Source: Fredinandcohnia onubensis (lineage in GTDB: Bacteria; Bacillota; Bacilli; Bacillales; Bacillaceae_L). Taken from it: 64,000 nt of DNA. The first letter of the stretch is position 1. Every line of letters starts with the position of its first letter. Below the pieces are notes generated by a model. It did not search any database and was not told the origin of the DNA. It was given only the letters and a program-made list of their open reading frames with translations. The position numbers and the translations under genes were made by a program. The DNA lies in contig NZ_JAPSKV010000007.1 of assembly GCF_031181385.1 (NCBI RefSeq), forward strand, positions 124,001-188,000, given 5' to 3'. Shown here one piece after another: positions 22,990 through 32,831 of this stretch.

Positions 22990-25158
22990 TTACTGCACCT
23001 TCTTTGCAACTAATTTTTCAATTTGGGCAGCACATGCCTTGAACTCTGGCATTCTTGAAATTGGATCAAGCGCTGCAATTGTCAGTAGATTAATAGATTC
23101 CTCATGACCAAAATGATATGGAACAAACACTGTATCTTTTCGGATAGCTTCCGTGATTTTCACTTTATAAATACTTTCTCCCCTTCTTGTAAAAAGGCGA
23201 ACACGTTCTTCATGCTGAATATCATATTTTGCCGCCAATTCTGGATGGACCTCTACATATGGTTCTGGACACATATCATGCAGAAACGAAATACGTCTTG
23301 TTTGGTTTCCAGATAAGTAGTGATACACGACACGTCCTGTTGTTAAGCGAAGTGGATAGTTTTCATCCGGTTCTTCTGCTGGTGGACGATATGGCAATGC
23401 ACAAATTTTGGCTTTTCCATCTGGATGATAGAATTTCTTATCGAGGAACATATGTGGTGTTCCCTTGTCTTCCTCATCACGGCATGGCCAGAATACCCCA
23501 TCTTGTTTTTCGATTTTATCCCATGTCGCCCCGTAATAATCGGCATAGCCACCTTTACTTGCGAGTCGGAACTCGTCGGCAACATCTCTGGCTGTTTTTA
23601 AGTGTGAAAAATATTCTCCTCTACCTAGACGCTCTGCAAGTTCAACCTGCATTTGCCAGTCAGGCTTGGATTCACCAATTGGTTCTTGTGCTTTATTGAT
23701 TTTAATAATACGTCCTTCAATATTCGTAACTGTTCCTTCATCTTCTGACCATGTCACAGACGGAAGAACAACATCTGCAAACTCTGCTGACTCTGATAGG
23801 TAAAAGTCTGCACACACCATGAAGTCCAGTGATTTAAGTGCATTTCTGACGAAGTTTAGGTTTGGTGCAGATACTGCTGGATTTGAGCAAAGGAGATAAA
23901 GTCCACGAATTGTCTTTTGTTCCATTAGTTCAAACATTTCATATGCAGAAACACCTGGTTTTGGCATTTCTTCTGGAGTAATCCCCCAAACACTGCAAAC
24001 TTCTTTAACATGCTCTGGATTCGTCAGTTTGCGGTAGCCTGGCAAAAGATCTGATTTTTGACCATGTTCACGGCCACCTTGCCCATTTCCTTGACCTGTA
24101 AAAGTGGCTACACCTGATTTTGGGCGGCCAATTTTCCCTGTAATAAGGGCCATATTTGTATATCCAGATACATTATCAACACCTTTATGTTGTTGCTCAA
24201 TACCGCGGGCAAACATCACAACCGCATTCGGTGCTTTTCCAAAAATCTCAGCAGCGCGGATAATCTTTTCTGGTGCAATTCCTGTTAACTCGCTTGTGTA
24301 TTCAGGTGTGAATTCCTTCACAAGTTCCTTCGTCTCTTCAAAGCCATTTGTGTGATTGGTAATAAATTCTTCATCTGTATAGCCATTTTTAATAAGCAAA
24401 TGTAACATCCCGTTTGCAAGGGCTAAATCTGTACCTGGTTTTAAATCAAGGTGCACATCCGCTCTTCTTGCTATCGGTGTTTCGCGCGGATCCACGACAA
24501 TGATGTAGCCTCCTCGCTCCTGTACATTCCAAACACGGAACATGGAAGTTGGATGACACTCTGCTGTGTTGCTTCCTGCGATAAATAAACAATCGGTTTC
24601 ATGGATATCCGTCCATGGTAATGTCGATCCACGGTCAACTCCAAAGGAGCGAAGGAATCCACCTGCAGCACTAGACATACAGAAACGTCCATTGTAATCA
24701 ATGTAGCGAGTACCTAATGCGACTCGAGCAAATTTTCCTGTTAAATAGCATTTTTCATTTGTCATCGATACTCCGCTGAACACAGATAATGAATCCTTCC
24801 CATATTCCGCTTGCAAGCCCCTGAACTTTTTAGCAATTAAATCATATGCTTCATCCCAACTTGCTTCCCGAAAGCCTTCTTTTGTTCCTTTTAAGGAAGC
24901 ATCATCACGAATAAGTGGTTTTAAGATTCGGTCTTTATGGTTCGTTTGCTGGTATGCCGTTACCCCTTTCGGACACATTTTTCCGACGGTTACCGGCCAA
25001 TCATAGCGTGGCTCAACCCCTACAATTTTGTTGGTGGTTGTATCGACTCGTAAATTCATTCCACATTGCATTCCGCAATAGCTACAATGTGTTTTAATTA
25101 ATTTTTCGTTTGGATGAATAACATTTTTAACTTCTTTAAAAAACTTATCCCTTTGCAT
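22990..25158 (-). CDS. NasC-type molybdopterin nitrate reductase, catalytic subunit
   Basis: This 722-residue protein belongs to the bis-MGD oxidoreductases and is closest to the assimilatory nitrate reductases NasC/NarB. The N-terminal [4Fe-4S] site is Cys25, Cys28, Cys32 (HCSYCGMQCGMNL) and Cys62 (MCPKG). NasC-like segments include FARVALGTRYIDYNGR, IAGSNTAECHP, ARGIEQQHKG, TGQGNGQGGREHGQKSD and LLCSNPAVSAPN. There is no Tat signal, so it is cytoplasmic. I chose ATG 25158, ten bases after AAGGAGG; a longer frame overlaps the upstream gene and lacks a site. NasC normally serves nitrogen assimilation, but its partners here are respiratory. Another oxyanion substrate is possible. Confidence 0.9.
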   Translation of the reverse strand: MQRDKFFKEVKNVIHPNEKLIKTHCSYCGMQCGMNLRVDTTTNKIVGVEPRYDWPVTVGKMCPKGVTAYQQTNHKDRILKPLIRDDASLKGTKEGFREASWDEAYDLIAKKFRGLQAEYGKDSLSVFSGVSMTNEKCYLTGKFARVALGTRYIDYNGRFCMSSAAGGFLRSFGVDRGSTLPWTDIHETDCLFIAGSNTAECHPTSMFRVWNVQERGGYIIVVDPRETPIARRADVHLDLKPGTDLALANGMLHLLIKNGYTDEEFITNHTNGFEETKELVKEFTPEYTSELTGIAPEKIIRAAEIFGKAPNAVVMFARGIEQQHKGVDNVSGYTNMALITGKIGRPKSGVATFTGQGNGQGGREHGQKSDLLPGYRKLTNPEHVKEVCSVWGITPEEMPKPGVSAYEMFELMEQKTIRGLYLLCSNPAVSAPNLNFVRNALKSLDFMVCADFYLSESAEFADVVLPSVTWSEDEGTVTNIEGRIIKINKAQEPIGESKPDWQMQVELAERLGRGEYFSHLKTARDVADEFRLASKGGYADYYGATWDKIEKQDGVFWPCRDEEDKGTPHMFLDKKFYHPDGKAKICALPYRPPAEEPDENYPLRLTTGRVVYHYLSGNQTRRISFLHDMCPEPYVEVHPELAAKYDIQHEERVRLFTRRGESIYKVKITEAIRKDTVFVPYHFGHEESINLLTIAALDPISRMPEFKACAAQIEKLVAKKVQ

Positions 25159-26230
25159 TCTGATTTGCCTCCTTGACTTTAACCTCGTGGGTTGGGAAGC
25201 CGGAAAATTGTGCAATCCGGTATTTTCTGCGACATGGAAGACACATTTCTGCTAAATGATGGCCTTCTCTCGTTTTAAAATGTATATCGTTCACATCAAG
25301 TACATTAATGACATCTTGTGACTGTTCAGTTGATACAAAACCTTCGCCGCAAACCTTACATTTCTTCGTTTCTTTTTCTGCATAATGCTCACGATAGTTT
25401 CTTGCCAACACACTCATTGGGCGGAATGGAATATGCGCAAGCTTTCCAAATGGCAAATAAATCAATGTGATAATCACTGACCATTGGTGGATGAGTGACA
25501 TCACCGGCTGACCTGCACCATGTAAGAAAATGTTCATGAAGGTTAAAAGTAAACCGGTAATGCTGACTAATAACAGCATGTAAAGTGGCAGCAAGTCATA
25601 CAAAAATTTTTGTTCAGCTCTTGCCTGTAGATTTTTCATTCGTCGGTACAATGCCATGCAAACCCCTGCAATTACCATGATTGCGGTAATATTTAAGGCA
25701 TTATAAGATAGATTCGCGATGATACCATCAGCAGGTACCGTCATGACTTGTATCCCCATCGCAATGATGTTGTAATAGCCATTCTCGTCCATCGTAAAAT
25801 ACATCCAACCGAAGACTAGTGGAAAAGTAACAAAACAAGAAAGGATGCAACCCCAACCGATTAAAATATGTTGGGTCCATCGGTAAATTCCCCTATTCCA
25901 AATGAAATTGTAGGTAGCTAAATGCTCTACAGATGTTTTTGGGGTTGATTTTCGAAATAAAAGTTTTATACCTTTTTTAATAATAATCTTCGTTGGCGGT
26001 CTTTCTCCCCAAGCAATGAAGCGGTAAAAGAAACCTCCAATGAAAACAATCGTTCCTACCATATAGCCGTATAGGTTTAAGTCAACATGTGTAAACATTC
26101 TCGTTCCAATAAATGATATAACCGCCAGCCCTAGCACAGATAAAAACATGGACTTGGCAAACTTTGATGCAAACGCATTATTATAAGCTGGTGTTTGCTT
26201 TTTTTGGATTGCTGCAGCTTTTGCCTGCAT
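25145..26230 (-). CDS. NarI-like dihaem cytochrome b membrane subunit with a two-CxxC tail
   Basis: This 361-residue protein is the first gene of the operon. It has six hydrophobic segments (about 27-46, 53-74, 121-145, 178-196, 212-236, 245-264) and His at 121, 237, 248 and 266. His248 and His266 are 18 residues apart, like His187 and His205 of E. coli NarI, and LAHIPF recalls the end of NarI. After the last helix a soluble tail carries Cys291-X2-Cys294 and Cys330-X2-Cys333, which could bind Zn, Fe or a cluster; NarI has no such tail. It probably oxidises menaquinol and passes electrons to the ferredoxin subunit. The gene overlaps the catalytic gene by 14 nt. Confidence 0.85.
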   Translation of the reverse strand: MQAKAAAIQKKQTPAYNNAFASKFAKSMFLSVLGLAVISFIGTRMFTHVDLNLYGYMVGTIVFIGGFFYRFIAWGERPPTKIIIKKGIKLLFRKSTPKTSVEHLATYNFIWNRGIYRWTQHILIGWGCILSCFVTFPLVFGWMYFTMDENGYYNIIAMGIQVMTVPADGIIANLSYNALNITAIMVIAGVCMALYRRMKNLQARAEQKFLYDLLPLYMLLLVSITGLLLTFMNIFLHGAGQPVMSLIHQWSVIITLIYLPFGKLAHIPFRPMSVLARNYREHYAEKETKKCKVCGEGFVSTEQSQDVINVLDVNDIHFKTREGHHLAEMCLPCRRKYRIAQFSGFPTHEVKVKEANQNAKG

Positions 26231-26294
26231 ACGAACTCCTCCTCAAATCAATTAACATAAACCTATTGTAAAAGAAGTGTGATTTAAAACATAT

Positions 26295-26331
26295 CAGGGA
26301 ACCCCCCTATCTTTGGAAGAAAAACCCCTTA
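26295..26331. promoter_or_regulatory. NreC-like site in the promoter between the nitrate operon and nreCB
   Basis: CAGGGAACCCCCCTA (26295-26309) resembles TAGGGN4CCCTA with a 5-bp spacer. A second half site, ACCCCTTA, follows at about 26323-26331. A half Fnr site (TGTGATTTAAAACA) lies at about 26278. All fall in the 210-bp gap between divergent transcription units. Confidence 0.5.
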
Positions 26332-26440
26332 TTTGTAACAATTCCTTGAACGATTGATTTTCAAAAAAAACGTAAGAACATGCTATAATGGAACTACTGT
26401 GAATAGAAAACGTCTGATTCGTTTTAGGGGGAGGAATATC

Positions 26441-27094
26441 GTGGTTAAATTACTGATTGTGGACGACCATGCCGTTGTCCGTTCGGGACTGATGATGCTA
26501 TTGAACGGGAAAAATAATATAGAAGTAATTGGGGAAGCATCTGAAGGTGACGAAGCAATTAAAAAAGCAAAGGAATTAAACCCTGATGTAGTACTAATGG
26601 ATTTAAGCATGCCTCATGGAAAAGATGGATTAACTGCAACACAGGAACTTCACGAGCTCATGCCAGACATCGCAATCCTCATTTTAACCATGCACGATGA
26701 TGAGGAATACTTATTTAGAGCGATTCAATCTGGAGCTTCAGGCTATATTTTAAAAAATGCTCCACACGAGGATTTGCTAGGAGCAATTGAATCCGTTTCA
26801 ACAGGGAATGCCTATTTAACACCCTCTGCAACAAAGGTTCTAATGAGTGGATATTTGGATCGTGTCAAAAAGGGAGATAATGCGGACACATTCGCGTTGC
26901 TTTCAGAACGGGAAAAAGAAGTGCTCGAGTGGATTGCAAAGGGTTATTCAAATAAAGAAATCGCCGAGCGTTTAGTGATTAGTGTAAAAACCGTTGAATC
27001 ACATAAAAGCAACTTGATGGAGAAACTCGGGTTGAAATCTCGACCTGAGCTTGTCAAATACGCAATGAAGAAAGGATTATTGCATTTTGAATAA
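26441..27094 (+). CDS. nreC: Response regulator NreC (NarL/FixJ family)
   Basis: This 217-residue regulator has a receiver domain with Asp8/Asp9 and phospho-acceptor Asp54 (VLMDLSMP), a Thr and Lys later in the fold, and a LuxR-type helix-turn-helix (SNKEIAERLVISVKTVESHK) near the C-terminus. The start is GTG 26441 behind GGGGGAGG; a longer upstream frame runs through the promoter. In Staphylococcus, NreC activates nitrate and nitrite reductase and narK. Here nreC precedes nreB, with an 8-nt overlap, and both are divergent from the nitrate operon. Gene order C-B with A elsewhere differs from the staphylococcal nreABC order. Confidence 0.88.
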   Translation: MVKLLIVDDHAVVRSGLMMLLNGKNNIEVIGEASEGDEAIKKAKELNPDVVLMDLSMPHGKDGLTATQELHELMPDIAILILTMHDDEEYLFRAIQSGASGYILKNAPHEDLLGAIESVSTGNAYLTPSATKVLMSGYLDRVKKGDNADTFALLSEREKEVLEWIAKGYSNKEIAERLVISVKTVESHKSNLMEKLGLKSRPELVKYAMKKGLLHFE

Positions 27095-28193
27095 AATCGA
27101 CCGACTCAAACACCAATCTGAAATTGGCGGCCCAAATGTCATGAAGCTTTTGGCCGATCTAGATAAACACATTGAGGATCCTGCTTTTCGCGAAGATGTG
27201 GAGAAATCATTACGTCATCTTGCCGATTTAACCTTTGCACTTGATGAATCCTCGATTGTTGCAATTACAGATCGACAAGGAAAAATTCAATATATCAATA
27301 ATAAATTCTGCGAAATTTCAAAGTTTTCGAGGGAAGAGTTAATGGGGCAGGACCACCGAATCATTAATTCTGGCCATCATGACAAGGAATTCTGGAAGGA
27401 AATGTGGCGTACGATTGGGTCTGGCCATGTCTGGAAAGGTGAAATTAAGAACAAAGCGAAGGACGGCTCATTTTATTGGGTCGATACAACGATCGTTCCC
27501 ATTTTATCTGAAAATGGACGCCCCAACCAGTATTTAGCCGTACGACATGAGGTTACCGCATTAAAAGAAACACAGGAAGAACTAAAAAGCATGATGACCC
27601 GCGTCATCAGCATCCAAGAAGAAGAACGTAAACGTTTTTCACGCGAACTTCATGATGGCATTGGTCAAAGTATGTTTTCATTATTGATTCAACTTGATCA
27701 ATTGCTTAGTGAAAAGCCGGATGAGCGACTTGGCCGTTTGCGTCAGGATGTTTCTTTTATGATGGAGGACATCCGCAGTCTTGCCTGGGAACTTCGCCCT
27801 TCAGTGTTAGACGATCTTGGTGTGGTTCCAGCGCTTCGAAAATATATTGAGCACTACTCCCAGCATTACGGAATTGATGTGGAGTTCGAATGTACATTAA
27901 AGACACGCCTTGATATTCATAAGGAAACAACCATTTATCGCGTTGTCCAAGAGGCATTAACCAATATCGCCAAATACGCCAATGTAGCAGAAGCAGTTGT
28001 TAAGATTCATGAAGGCGATTCGGACGTCACCGTTGAAATAATCGACAAAGGCCAAGGCTTTACAGTTGATGAAAAAGGAAACGGTGTTGGCCTCTTCAGC
28101 ATGGAAGAACGTGCTCGAGGAGTTAATGGCAGCATTACCTTGGAATCCGAGGTTGGTAAAGGCACTTCGCTAGTGTTAGTGGTACCGAAATAG
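27087..28193 (+). CDS. nreB: NreB-like sensor histidine kinase with PAS domain
   Basis: This 368-residue kinase is cytoplasmic, without membrane helices. It has an N-terminal helical part (1-50), a PAS/PAC domain (about 51-160), a HisKA_3 dimerisation segment with phospho-acceptor His189 (RFSRELHDGIGQ), and an HATPase_c domain (about 280-368; NGVGLFSMEER). Staphylococcal NreB holds an O2-sensitive [4Fe-4S] cluster on four Cys in its PAS; here the PAS has only Cys75, so oxygen sensing by a cluster is unlikely. The PAS resembles the one fused to NarK nearby. It presumably phosphorylates NreC. Confidence 0.85.
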   Translation: MNKIDRLKHQSEIGGPNVMKLLADLDKHIEDPAFREDVEKSLRHLADLTFALDESSIVAITDRQGKIQYINNKFCEISKFSREELMGQDHRIINSGHHDKEFWKEMWRTIGSGHVWKGEIKNKAKDGSFYWVDTTIVPILSENGRPNQYLAVRHEVTALKETQEELKSMMTRVISIQEEERKRFSRELHDGIGQSMFSLLIQLDQLLSEKPDERLGRLRQDVSFMMEDIRSLAWELRPSVLDDLGVVPALRKYIEHYSQHYGIDVEFECTLKTRLDIHKETTIYRVVQEALTNIAKYANVAEAVVKIHEGDSDVTVEIIDKGQGFTVDEKGNGVGLFSMEERARGVNGSITLESEVGKGTSLVLVVPK

Positions 28194-28199
28194 GTGGTT

Positions 28200-28227
28200 G
28201 GCCTGCTCTGATGCAGGCCATTTTTTT
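28200..28227 (+). terminator. Terminator of nreCB
   Basis: GGCCTGC pairs with GCAGGCC over 6 nt, followed by A and a run of seven T. Confidence 0.9.
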
Positions 28228-28306
28228 ATACCACATTTCGGATTCTCCTTTGAATCTACTAAATTTTCAAATATAATGAAGGTAATTACTAGAAAGGATG
28301 TATGCT

Positions 28307-29212
28307 ATGATCTTAAAACACCGAACAAAACCGGATGAACTGATTCTTCTCGAGTTATTAGACAAGCGAAGTGAATTGTCTAGCAAGGATATGCAGTACT
28401 TATCTAATCTAAAAAAAGGTTACGAAGGAGAATTGTTATTCGATAACTTGACGGAACAACTTCAATGCGAATGCTTAATCTTAAATGATTTGTTATTGGA
28501 AGTGAATAACACTATCTTTCAAATTGACACCCTTATTTTGATCGACGGGAAAATTCACTATTACGAGATTAAAACTTTTGAAGGTAACTACTATTATGAG
28601 GCAAATAAATTATTCAAGAAACCCAAACAAGAAGTGAGCAACCCCCTACTTCAATTAAGTAGAAGCGAAACTTTGTTAAATCAATTGCTTCGCAACCATG
28701 GATGTAACCTCCCAATTGATGCTTCTGTTGTTTTTATCAATCCCTCATTCACTCTTTACCAAGCACCCCTAAATTTACCGGCGATATTACCAACTCAAAT
28801 CAATAACTACATGAAGACATTGGACGCAACCCCTGTAAAAATAAACGAAAAACAGAAAAAAATAGCGGCTTTATTAATGTCATTGCATATCACCAAATCC
28901 CCATTTACTAAAATTCCAAATTACAATTACGAGCAAATTCGTAAAGGGATTACTTGTGAGAAATGTGATTCGTTTTCTGTAGTAGTTGAAGGTAAAAAAT
29001 GCAAATGTAAAGAATGCGAGCATAAAGAATCAGTGACAAACGCTGTATTAAGATCCGTTAAAGAGTATCAGATACTGTTCCACGAGGAAAAAATAACGAC
29101 CAATCATATTTATGATTGGTGTCAAGTAGTTCCTACAAAGAAGTGGATTCGGCAAATATTAAAGAAAAATTATAAATTAGTAGGCGTTCATCAGTGGGCA
29201 TACTTCGAATAA
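28307..29212 (+). CDS. NERD-domain protein with C-terminal zinc ribbon
   Basis: The protein has about 301 residues. The nuclease-related domain covers about 35-150, with GYEGELLFDNL, FQIDTLILIDGKIHYYEIKTFEG (the D...ExK nuclease core) and a Gln/Arg segment after it. A zinc ribbon follows at about 216-240 (CEKCDS, then CKCKECEH). NERD proteins are common in Bacillus chromosomes and plasmids and are thought to act on DNA, but their role is unclear. ATG 28307 was chosen because AAAGG is nine bases upstream; an ATG at 28298 abuts that site. There are no other defence genes beside it. It precedes a 52-bp repeat array. Confidence 0.82.
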   Translation: MILKHRTKPDELILLELLDKRSELSSKDMQYLSNLKKGYEGELLFDNLTEQLQCECLILNDLLLEVNNTIFQIDTLILIDGKIHYYEIKTFEGNYYYEANKLFKKPKQEVSNPLLQLSRSETLLNQLLRNHGCNLPIDASVVFINPSFTLYQAPLNLPAILPTQINNYMKTLDATPVKINEKQKKIAALLMSLHITKSPFTKIPNYNYEQIRKGITCEKCDSFSVVVEGKKCKCKECEHKESVTNAVLRSVKEYQILFHEEKITTNHIYDWCQVVPTKKWIRQILKKNYKLVGVHQWAYFE

Positions 29213-29261
29213 AAAAACGATACTATTTAGTTGAGTGCTTATTTAGTCCTTCGCAAATTGG

Positions 29262-29671
29262 ATGAAGGACTTTTCCTATGCTCTCTTGCTTGGTGCGGGA
29301 CTTCATCCGCTCTATGAAGGACTTTACCAGCGTACTCTGGCCTGGTGCGGGACTTCATTCGCTCTATGAAGGACTTTACCAGCGTACTCTGGTCTCGTGC
29401 GGGACTTCATTCGCTCTATGAAGGACGTTTCCTATGCTCTCTTGCTTGGTGCGGGATTTCATCCGCTCTATGAAGGACTTTACCTGCATGCTCTAGCTTC
29501 GCGTGGGACTTCATCCACTCTATGAAGGACTTTACGTGCATCCTCTAGCTTCGGGCGGGACTTCATCCGCTCTATGAAGGACTTAACGAGCATGCTCTAG
29601 CTCCGTGCGGGACTTCATCCACTCTATGAAGGACTTTACGCGGCTGCGCTAGCTCCGCGCGGGACTTCATC
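29262..29671. repeat. Tandem repeat array B, exact 52-bp period
   Basis: Eight units begin with ATGAAGGAC at 29262, 29314, 29366, 29418, 29470, 29522, 29574 and 29626, with no indel over 364 bp; the last unit is partial. Units end in GCGGGACTTCAT. At each junction CTTCAT and ATGAAG form a 6-bp stem over the loop CCGCTCT. The array fills most of the 630-bp gap between convergent genes. It shares its period with array A but not its sequence. Confidence 0.92.
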
Positions 29672-29774
29672 AACAAAAATACTGATTAAGCTCCGACCAA
29701 GTCCGCTACTCCAACACACCAATCTAAAACCCATACTTGATCTTGAACCCCTTCAAACTAATTATCCCCCAAAC

Positions 29775-29817
29775 AAAAAACCCCAATCCCCACCAATAAC
29801 AGTAGCGAATCGGGGTT
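29775..29817 (-). terminator. Terminator of the tkt-tal operon
   Basis: On the minus strand AACCCC and GGGGTT close a long hairpin followed by a T-run (the A-run at 29775-29780). Confidence 0.75.
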
Positions 29818-29841
29818 CCCCATATAAAAACTAATTTTCAA

Positions 29842-30507
29842 TTATTTTACTGCTTTAACCCAGTCAGCTGCGAATTTTTCAAGTCCTTGGTCTGTAAGTG
29901 GGTGCTTAGTAAGTTGCTCAATTACAGAGTATGGAATTGTTGCAATATGCGCACCAGCTAGGGCTACACGAGTAACGTGGTCTGGGTGTCTTACAGATGC
30001 AGCGATGATTTGAGAGTCTAAGTTGTGAACACGGAATAGCTCAGCAATTTTTGCTACAAGCTGTACGCCATCTTCAGAGATGTCATCTAGACGACCTAAG
30101 AATGGAGATACATAAGTTGCACCAGCACGAGCTGCTAATAGAGCTTGGTTCATAGTGAAAATTAAAGTAACGTTAGTTTTAACGCCTTTTTTAGAAAGGT
30201 AACGAGTTGCTTCTAATCCAGCTACTGTCATTGGAACTTTGATGGTGATGTTTTTGTCGCCACCGTTGATTTTTAGAAGCTCCTCAGCTTCTGCGATCAT
30301 TTGCTCAGCAGTTTCAGCATCTGGAGATACTTCAGCAGATACACTTTCTACTTCTGGGACAGCTTGAAGGATTTCAGCAATGCGGTCTTCGAATTTAACG
30401 CCTTCTTTTACAACAAGTGATGGGTTTGTTGTTACACCAGATAGTACGCCCATTTTATACGCTTTTTTAATGTCATCTAAGTTAGCTGTATCGATAAAAA
30501 ATTTCAT
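29842..30507 (-). CDS. tal: Transaldolase (short type)
   Basis: This 221-residue enzyme of the non-oxidative pentose phosphate pathway transfers a dihydroxyacetone unit between sugar phosphates. It belongs to the short transaldolase/FSA type, with [16 protein letters not shown] at the start, VTTNPSLV, and the Schiff-base Lys in NITIKVPMT, about residue 85. I use ATG 30507, which has GGAGGG upstream; an upstream in-frame ATG would add 18 atypical residues. It follows tkt by about 90 bp on the same strand. Together they interconvert pentose and hexose phosphates, which suits the neighbouring xylose-type genes. Confidence 0.93.
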   Translation of the reverse strand: MKFFIDTANLDDIKKAYKMGVLSGVTTNPSLVVKEGVKFEDRIAEILQAVPEVESVSAEVSPDAETAEQMIAEAEELLKINGGDKNITIKVPMTVAGLEATRYLSKKGVKTNVTLIFTMNQALLAARAGATYVSPFLGRLDDISEDGVQLVAKIAELFRVHNLDSQIIAASVRHPDHVTRVALAGAHIATIPYSVIEQLTKHPLTDQGLEKFAADWVKAVK

Positions 30508-30598
30508 TTCTTTTTCCCTCCAGTATCTTATCTTCCATATTGTTAGAAACATTTGACTCACCTATACTTGTTGGTGGGTCAAATGAGTTAGTAAAAAC

Positions 30599-32608
30599 TT
30601 ACAGTACTTCTTTAAAGTTCTTTACAACATTTTCAACTGTAAAGCCGTATTCTTGTAGAAGTTTACCAGCTGGTGCAGATGCTCCAAATGTGTTAACTGC
30701 AAGAACTTTACCTTGGTCGCCAACGAATTCTTTCCATCCTAGTGGAGAAGCCATTTCGATTCCAAGACGAGCCTTAACAGCTTTTGGTAGAACTGTTTCT
30801 TTATATTCTGCAGATTGCTTTTCGAAGCGATCCCAGCTTGGCATACTTACTACTGATACGAAAATACCTTCTTTTTCAAGCTCTTTTTGAGCTTCAATTG
30901 CTAATGAAACTTCAGAACCTGTTGCAAGTAATAGACCTGCAACTTCTCCTTTTGCTTCAGAAACAACGTAAGCACCTTTTTTAACACCTTCATATACAGC
31001 TTCTTGATCAAGCTCTAAAGTTGGTAAACCTTGACGAGTTAATACAAGCGCTGTTGGTGTGTCAGTACTCTCAATAGCTAAGCGCCATGCTGCTGCTGTT
31101 TCTTTTGCGTCAGCTGGACGTAGAATCGAAAGACCTGGCATTGCACGTAATGCAGCTAATTGCTCAACAGGCTCATGAGTTGGGCCGTCTTCTCCAACTG
31201 CAATTGAATCATGTGTAAATACATATGTTACAGGTAACTTCATTAAAGCTGCTAGACGAATTGCTGGACGTAGGTAATCAGAGAATACGAAGAAAGTTGC
31301 TCCGAATACTTTTACACCACCGTGAAGTGCCATACCGTTGATAGCTGCACCCATTGCAAATTCTCTAACACCGAACCAGATGTTACGAGCAGCAAAGCTG
31401 TCGATTGCATAGTTTTTTTCAGAAGTGATAAGTGTTTTGTTTGATCCTGCTAAGTCTGCTGAACCACCGATTAATTGTGGGATTGCAGTAGCAGCAGCAT
31501 TTAATGCTTTACCTGAAGCATCACGAGTTGCAATTGAAGATCCAGCTTCAAAGCTTGGAAGAGAAGCTTCCCAGTTTTCAGGTAGCTCGCCATTTAATGC
31601 CATTTCAAATTGATTTGCTAATTCAGGGTATGCTTTTTTATATTCTGCAAATAATTCATTCCATACACTTTCTTTTTGCTTGCCAGCTTCAACAAATTGG
31701 CTGTAGTGTTCTTTAACTTCTTCTGGTACGAAGAATGGCTCTTCATAAGTCCAGCCGTATGATTCTTTTGTTAAAGTAACTTCATCTTTACCAAGTGGAG
31801 CACCGTGCGAAGCAGATTTTCCACCTTTATTTGGAGAACCGAAGCCGATTGTTGTTTTAACTTCAATTAATGTTGGACGGTTTAAATCCGCTTTTGCTTC
31901 TTGTAATGCTTTTTGAATTTCTTCTGTATCATTACCATTTTCAACGCGGATAACTTGCCAGCCGTATGCTTTAAAGCGATCTTCAACACTTTCAGAGAAA
32001 GAAAGGTTTAAATCACCATCTAATGAAATATCGTTTGAATCGTACATCACGATAAGACGACCTAATTTTAAGTGACCTGCTAGTGAAGCTGCTTCTGCGG
32101 AAACACCTTCCATTAAGTCTCCGTCACCACAAATTGCATATGTAAAATGGTTAACTAATTCATAGTTGTCTTTGTTATATGTTTCAGCTAGATGTCTTTC
32201 TGCCATTGCCATACCAACAGACATTGCAACACCTTGGCCAAGTGGACCTGTAGTTGCTTCAACACCTGGAGTATGACCAAACTCAGGATGTCCTGGAGTT
32301 CTACTTCCCCATTGACGGAAAGCTTTTAGATCTTCCATTGTTACATCGTAACCAAATAAATGTAGTAAGCTATATAAAAGCATGGAACCATGTCCAGCTG
32401 ATAATACAAAGCGGTCGCGGTTGAACCAGTTTGGATTTGCAGGGTTATGATTCATTTCTTTTGCCCAAAGAGTGTAAGCCATTGGAGCAGCACCCATTGG
32501 CATTCCTGGGTGTCCAGAATTTGCTTTCTCTACACCATCAATTGATAGAGTTCGAATCGTATTAATTGCTAACAAATCTAATTCTTTGTTATTTAAAGCT
32601 GTTTTCAT
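30599..32608 (-). CDS. tkt: Transketolase
   Basis: This 669-residue thiamin-diphosphate enzyme transfers two-carbon units in the pentose phosphate pathway. Landmarks are [15 protein letters not shown] near the start, [19 protein letters not shown] (ThDP binding), ASHGAPLG, and in the C-terminal half [20 protein letters not shown]. Length is normal for bacterial transketolases. The start ATG has GGAGTG. Bacillus genomes often carry one tkt near other housekeeping genes; here it sits with tal and is transcribed divergently from xylR, so it may be a dedicated pentose-induced copy. Confidence 0.95.
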   Translation of the reverse strand: MKTALNNKELDLLAINTIRTLSIDGVEKANSGHPGMPMGAAPMAYTLWAKEMNHNPANPNWFNRDRFVLSAGHGSMLLYSLLHLFGYDVTMEDLKAFRQWGSRTPGHPEFGHTPGVEATTGPLGQGVAMSVGMAMAERHLAETYNKDNYELVNHFTYAICGDGDLMEGVSAEAASLAGHLKLGRLIVMYDSNDISLDGDLNLSFSESVEDRFKAYGWQVIRVENGNDTEEIQKALQEAKADLNRPTLIEVKTTIGFGSPNKGGKSASHGAPLGKDEVTLTKESYGWTYEEPFFVPEEVKEHYSQFVEAGKQKESVWNELFAEYKKAYPELANQFEMALNGELPENWEASLPSFEAGSSIATRDASGKALNAAATAIPQLIGGSADLAGSNKTLITSEKNYAIDSFAARNIWFGVREFAMGAAINGMALHGGVKVFGATFFVFSDYLRPAIRLAALMKLPVTYVFTHDSIAVGEDGPTHEPVEQLAALRAMPGLSILRPADAKETAAAWRLAIESTDTPTALVLTRQGLPTLELDQEAVYEGVKKGAYVVSEAKGEVAGLLLATGSEVSLAIEAQKELEKEGIFVSVVSMPSWDRFEKQSAEYKETVLPKAVKARLGIEMASPLGWKEFVGDQGKVLAVNTFGASAPAGKLLQEYGFTVENVVKNFKEVL

Positions 32609-32725
32609 GTAACCACACTCCTAAACTATTAAATTAAAAACTATTAAATAAAAAATAGTAATCCTATTGTTATACACTACCTAAAAAATCCAATCTTTTC
32701 AATCTTAAAAATAAGTTGTATAATT

Positions 32726-32746
32726 AATTCGTTCACTAAACAAATT
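32726..32746. promoter_or_regulatory. XylR-like operator in the tkt-xylR gap
   Basis: AATTCGTTCACTAAACAAATT shares the half-site CTAAACAAATT with two palindromes upstream of the xyloside transporter. It lies in the 250 bp between tkt and xylR and could control both. Confidence 0.5.
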
Positions 32747-32831
32747 ATAACCATTTATAATGTACCACCCTTACCACTATTCGTCAATTATCAAAATACA
32801 AACAATTATGTGAAATGCAAATTTAGTACTT

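Noticed and set aside
23229-23699. Plus-strand frame of 156 codons
   Set aside because: Antisense to the well-supported molybdopterin subunit gene, with no ribosome site or family resemblance.
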